The notes beneath the pieces are model-generated. The model did no database searches. It saw only the letters and a list, made by a program, of their open reading frames with translations, and was not told the origin of the DNA. A stretch of 64,000 nucleotides of DNA, taken from positions 32,529,502-32,593,501 of the forward strand of contig NC_059477.1 of assembly GCF_018139145.2 (NCBI RefSeq), written 5' to 3'. The DNA comes from Gymnogyps californianus (lineage: Eukaryota; Chordata; Aves; Accipitriformes; Cathartidae). Within the stretch, counting starts at the first letter, position 1. Every line of letters begins with the position of its first letter. Of this stretch, positions 63,351 through 64,000 are shown one piece after another. The position numbers and the translations under genes were made by a program.

Positions 63351-63508
63351 ACTGATTAATCACATCCAATTTTGTGGTTATGTCCCCTTATTTCTCCATT
63401 CTTCTGTTTCTACAGCATTTGTAATTTAGTTCAGAAACTGCATCTGGAGAAGCAAACATCTCTGGGATCACAGATTAGTTTAGATTTTGCTTCCCTCTGG
63501 AGATTTGT

Positions 63509-63716
63509 GGGTAAAAGCTGTGATTCCATTCCAAAATCTAATTAAAAAGCAGGTACATAGGAAAGTAGGCGGACAATCTTACCCGTAGGAAGAATGTCTG
63601 GAAGCTCTGCTTTGTTAATGAACTGTTAGACTAGGAATCAAATACACAAGCAATATGTGCGGGTTTTTTAGGGTTTCTTTCTCCTCCGTTCACAAGGCAG
63701 AACTCAACTGTTATGT
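63509..63716 (+). repeat. Diverged local duplication, copy 2
   Basis: This is the second copy: AAAAAGCAGGTA, CTTACCCGTAGGAAGAATGT, GTTAATGAACTGTTAG, GCAATATGT and CTCCGTTCACAAGGCAGAAC. The order and spacing match copy 1 at a constant offset of about 366-367 bases. A third copy was not found at the next offset on either side. Confidence 0.75.
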
Positions 63717-64000
63717 CATTCCACACTTACCAGGCTTACTGGAAATCTCAGTTTCTCCTTAATTTCCAGAGCAGCCACCCCAATGATTTTGCAGTGTCAG
63801 ATGGTATGTGGTAGGTGACAGGAAAATAGGATCAGCTAAAAAGGTTTCCTGGGATTTTCATTTAGGAATGAATTCTGTAGGACACTTCATCTCTGTAGTT
63901 TTATGGACTGTTAAATTGCATCTGTGGTGTATTAGCATCAGCAGCACTTTTCTGATGACTTGTTTGGGCGCTACTAATTGTATGAAAAAGGCATACGTTT

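Larger units (their letters stand above)
50563..64000 (+). other. KALRN: Kalirin intron, 5' part, running off the window end
   Basis: It begins with GTAAAG after the exon at 50562. The following kalirin exon was looked for and not seen, so the intron is at least 13.4 kb. It holds three CR1 LINE copies in sense orientation (about 52635, 53301 and 56335), a hairpin near 58623 and a diverged local duplication near 63143 and 63509. The blocks 50600-52600, 53750-56300, 56700-58600 and 58700-62500 contain no recognisable gene or named repeat. Confidence 0.88.

Noticed and set aside
50563..64000. The next kalirin exon, expected to continue toward CKRGF
   Set aside because: Searched by eye for the expected coding words with AG acceptor; not found, so the intron continues beyond the window.
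1..64000. CRISPR arrays, operons, phage or other prokaryote-type systems, tRNA or rRNA genes
   Set aside because: No regularly spaced repeats, no dense gene clusters and no recognisable structural RNA were seen. The sequence is a vertebrate gene region.

Overview
This window is vertebrate nuclear DNA, most likely from a bird and probably a neoavian. There is no densely packed coding DNA, only two short exons in about 64 kb. The interspersed repeats are CR1 LINEs, one ending in the typical avian CR1 tail (two copies of ATTCTATGAT), together with worn MIR-type core SINEs. There is also one ERVL-type solo LTR of a kind I know as abundant in neoavian genomes. No bacterial, phage or CRISPR-like organisation was seen.

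The only protein-coding gene I can support is KALRN (kalirin), on the + strand. Two consecutive internal exons are present: 37393..37467 (75 bp, phase 1 in, phase 1 out) and 50448..50562 (115 bp, phase 1 in, phase 2 out). Both have canonical AG and GT borders and join in frame. Together they encode the N-terminal stretch leading into and starting the Sec14/CRAL-TRIO domain. The paralogue TRIO has a recognisably different sequence where the second exon ends.

Layout: 1-37392 is the 3' part of the intron before the first exon seen. It holds a worn LINE pol remnant (about 7430-7605, - strand), a solo LTR (10339-10931, - strand), antisense MIR copies (about 19800 and 29840), a MIR fragment (about 32515), an old dispersed repeat (about 33225), simple repeats, a G-quadruplex motif (13191-13218), a perfect DR5 nuclear-receptor motif (1222-1238) and a modestly CpG-richer stretch (about 27330-28260). 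37468-50447 is a complete 12,980 bp intron with a sense MIR (about 46585), a (TTTA)n microsatellite (47622-47664) and a perfect 12-bp inverted repeat (40923-40955). 50563-64000 is the 5' part of the next intron, with three sense CR1 copies of at least two ages and a diverged direct duplication of about 200 bp at 367-bp spacing near its end.

The window therefore reads as the 5' intron-rich part of a long neuronal Rho-GEF gene. The items most worth a second look are the DR5 motif, the local duplication, the antisense LTR with its own TATA and poly(A) signals, and a few palindromic or homeodomain-rich spots that could be conserved enhancers. I found no convincing evidence of a new biological system.
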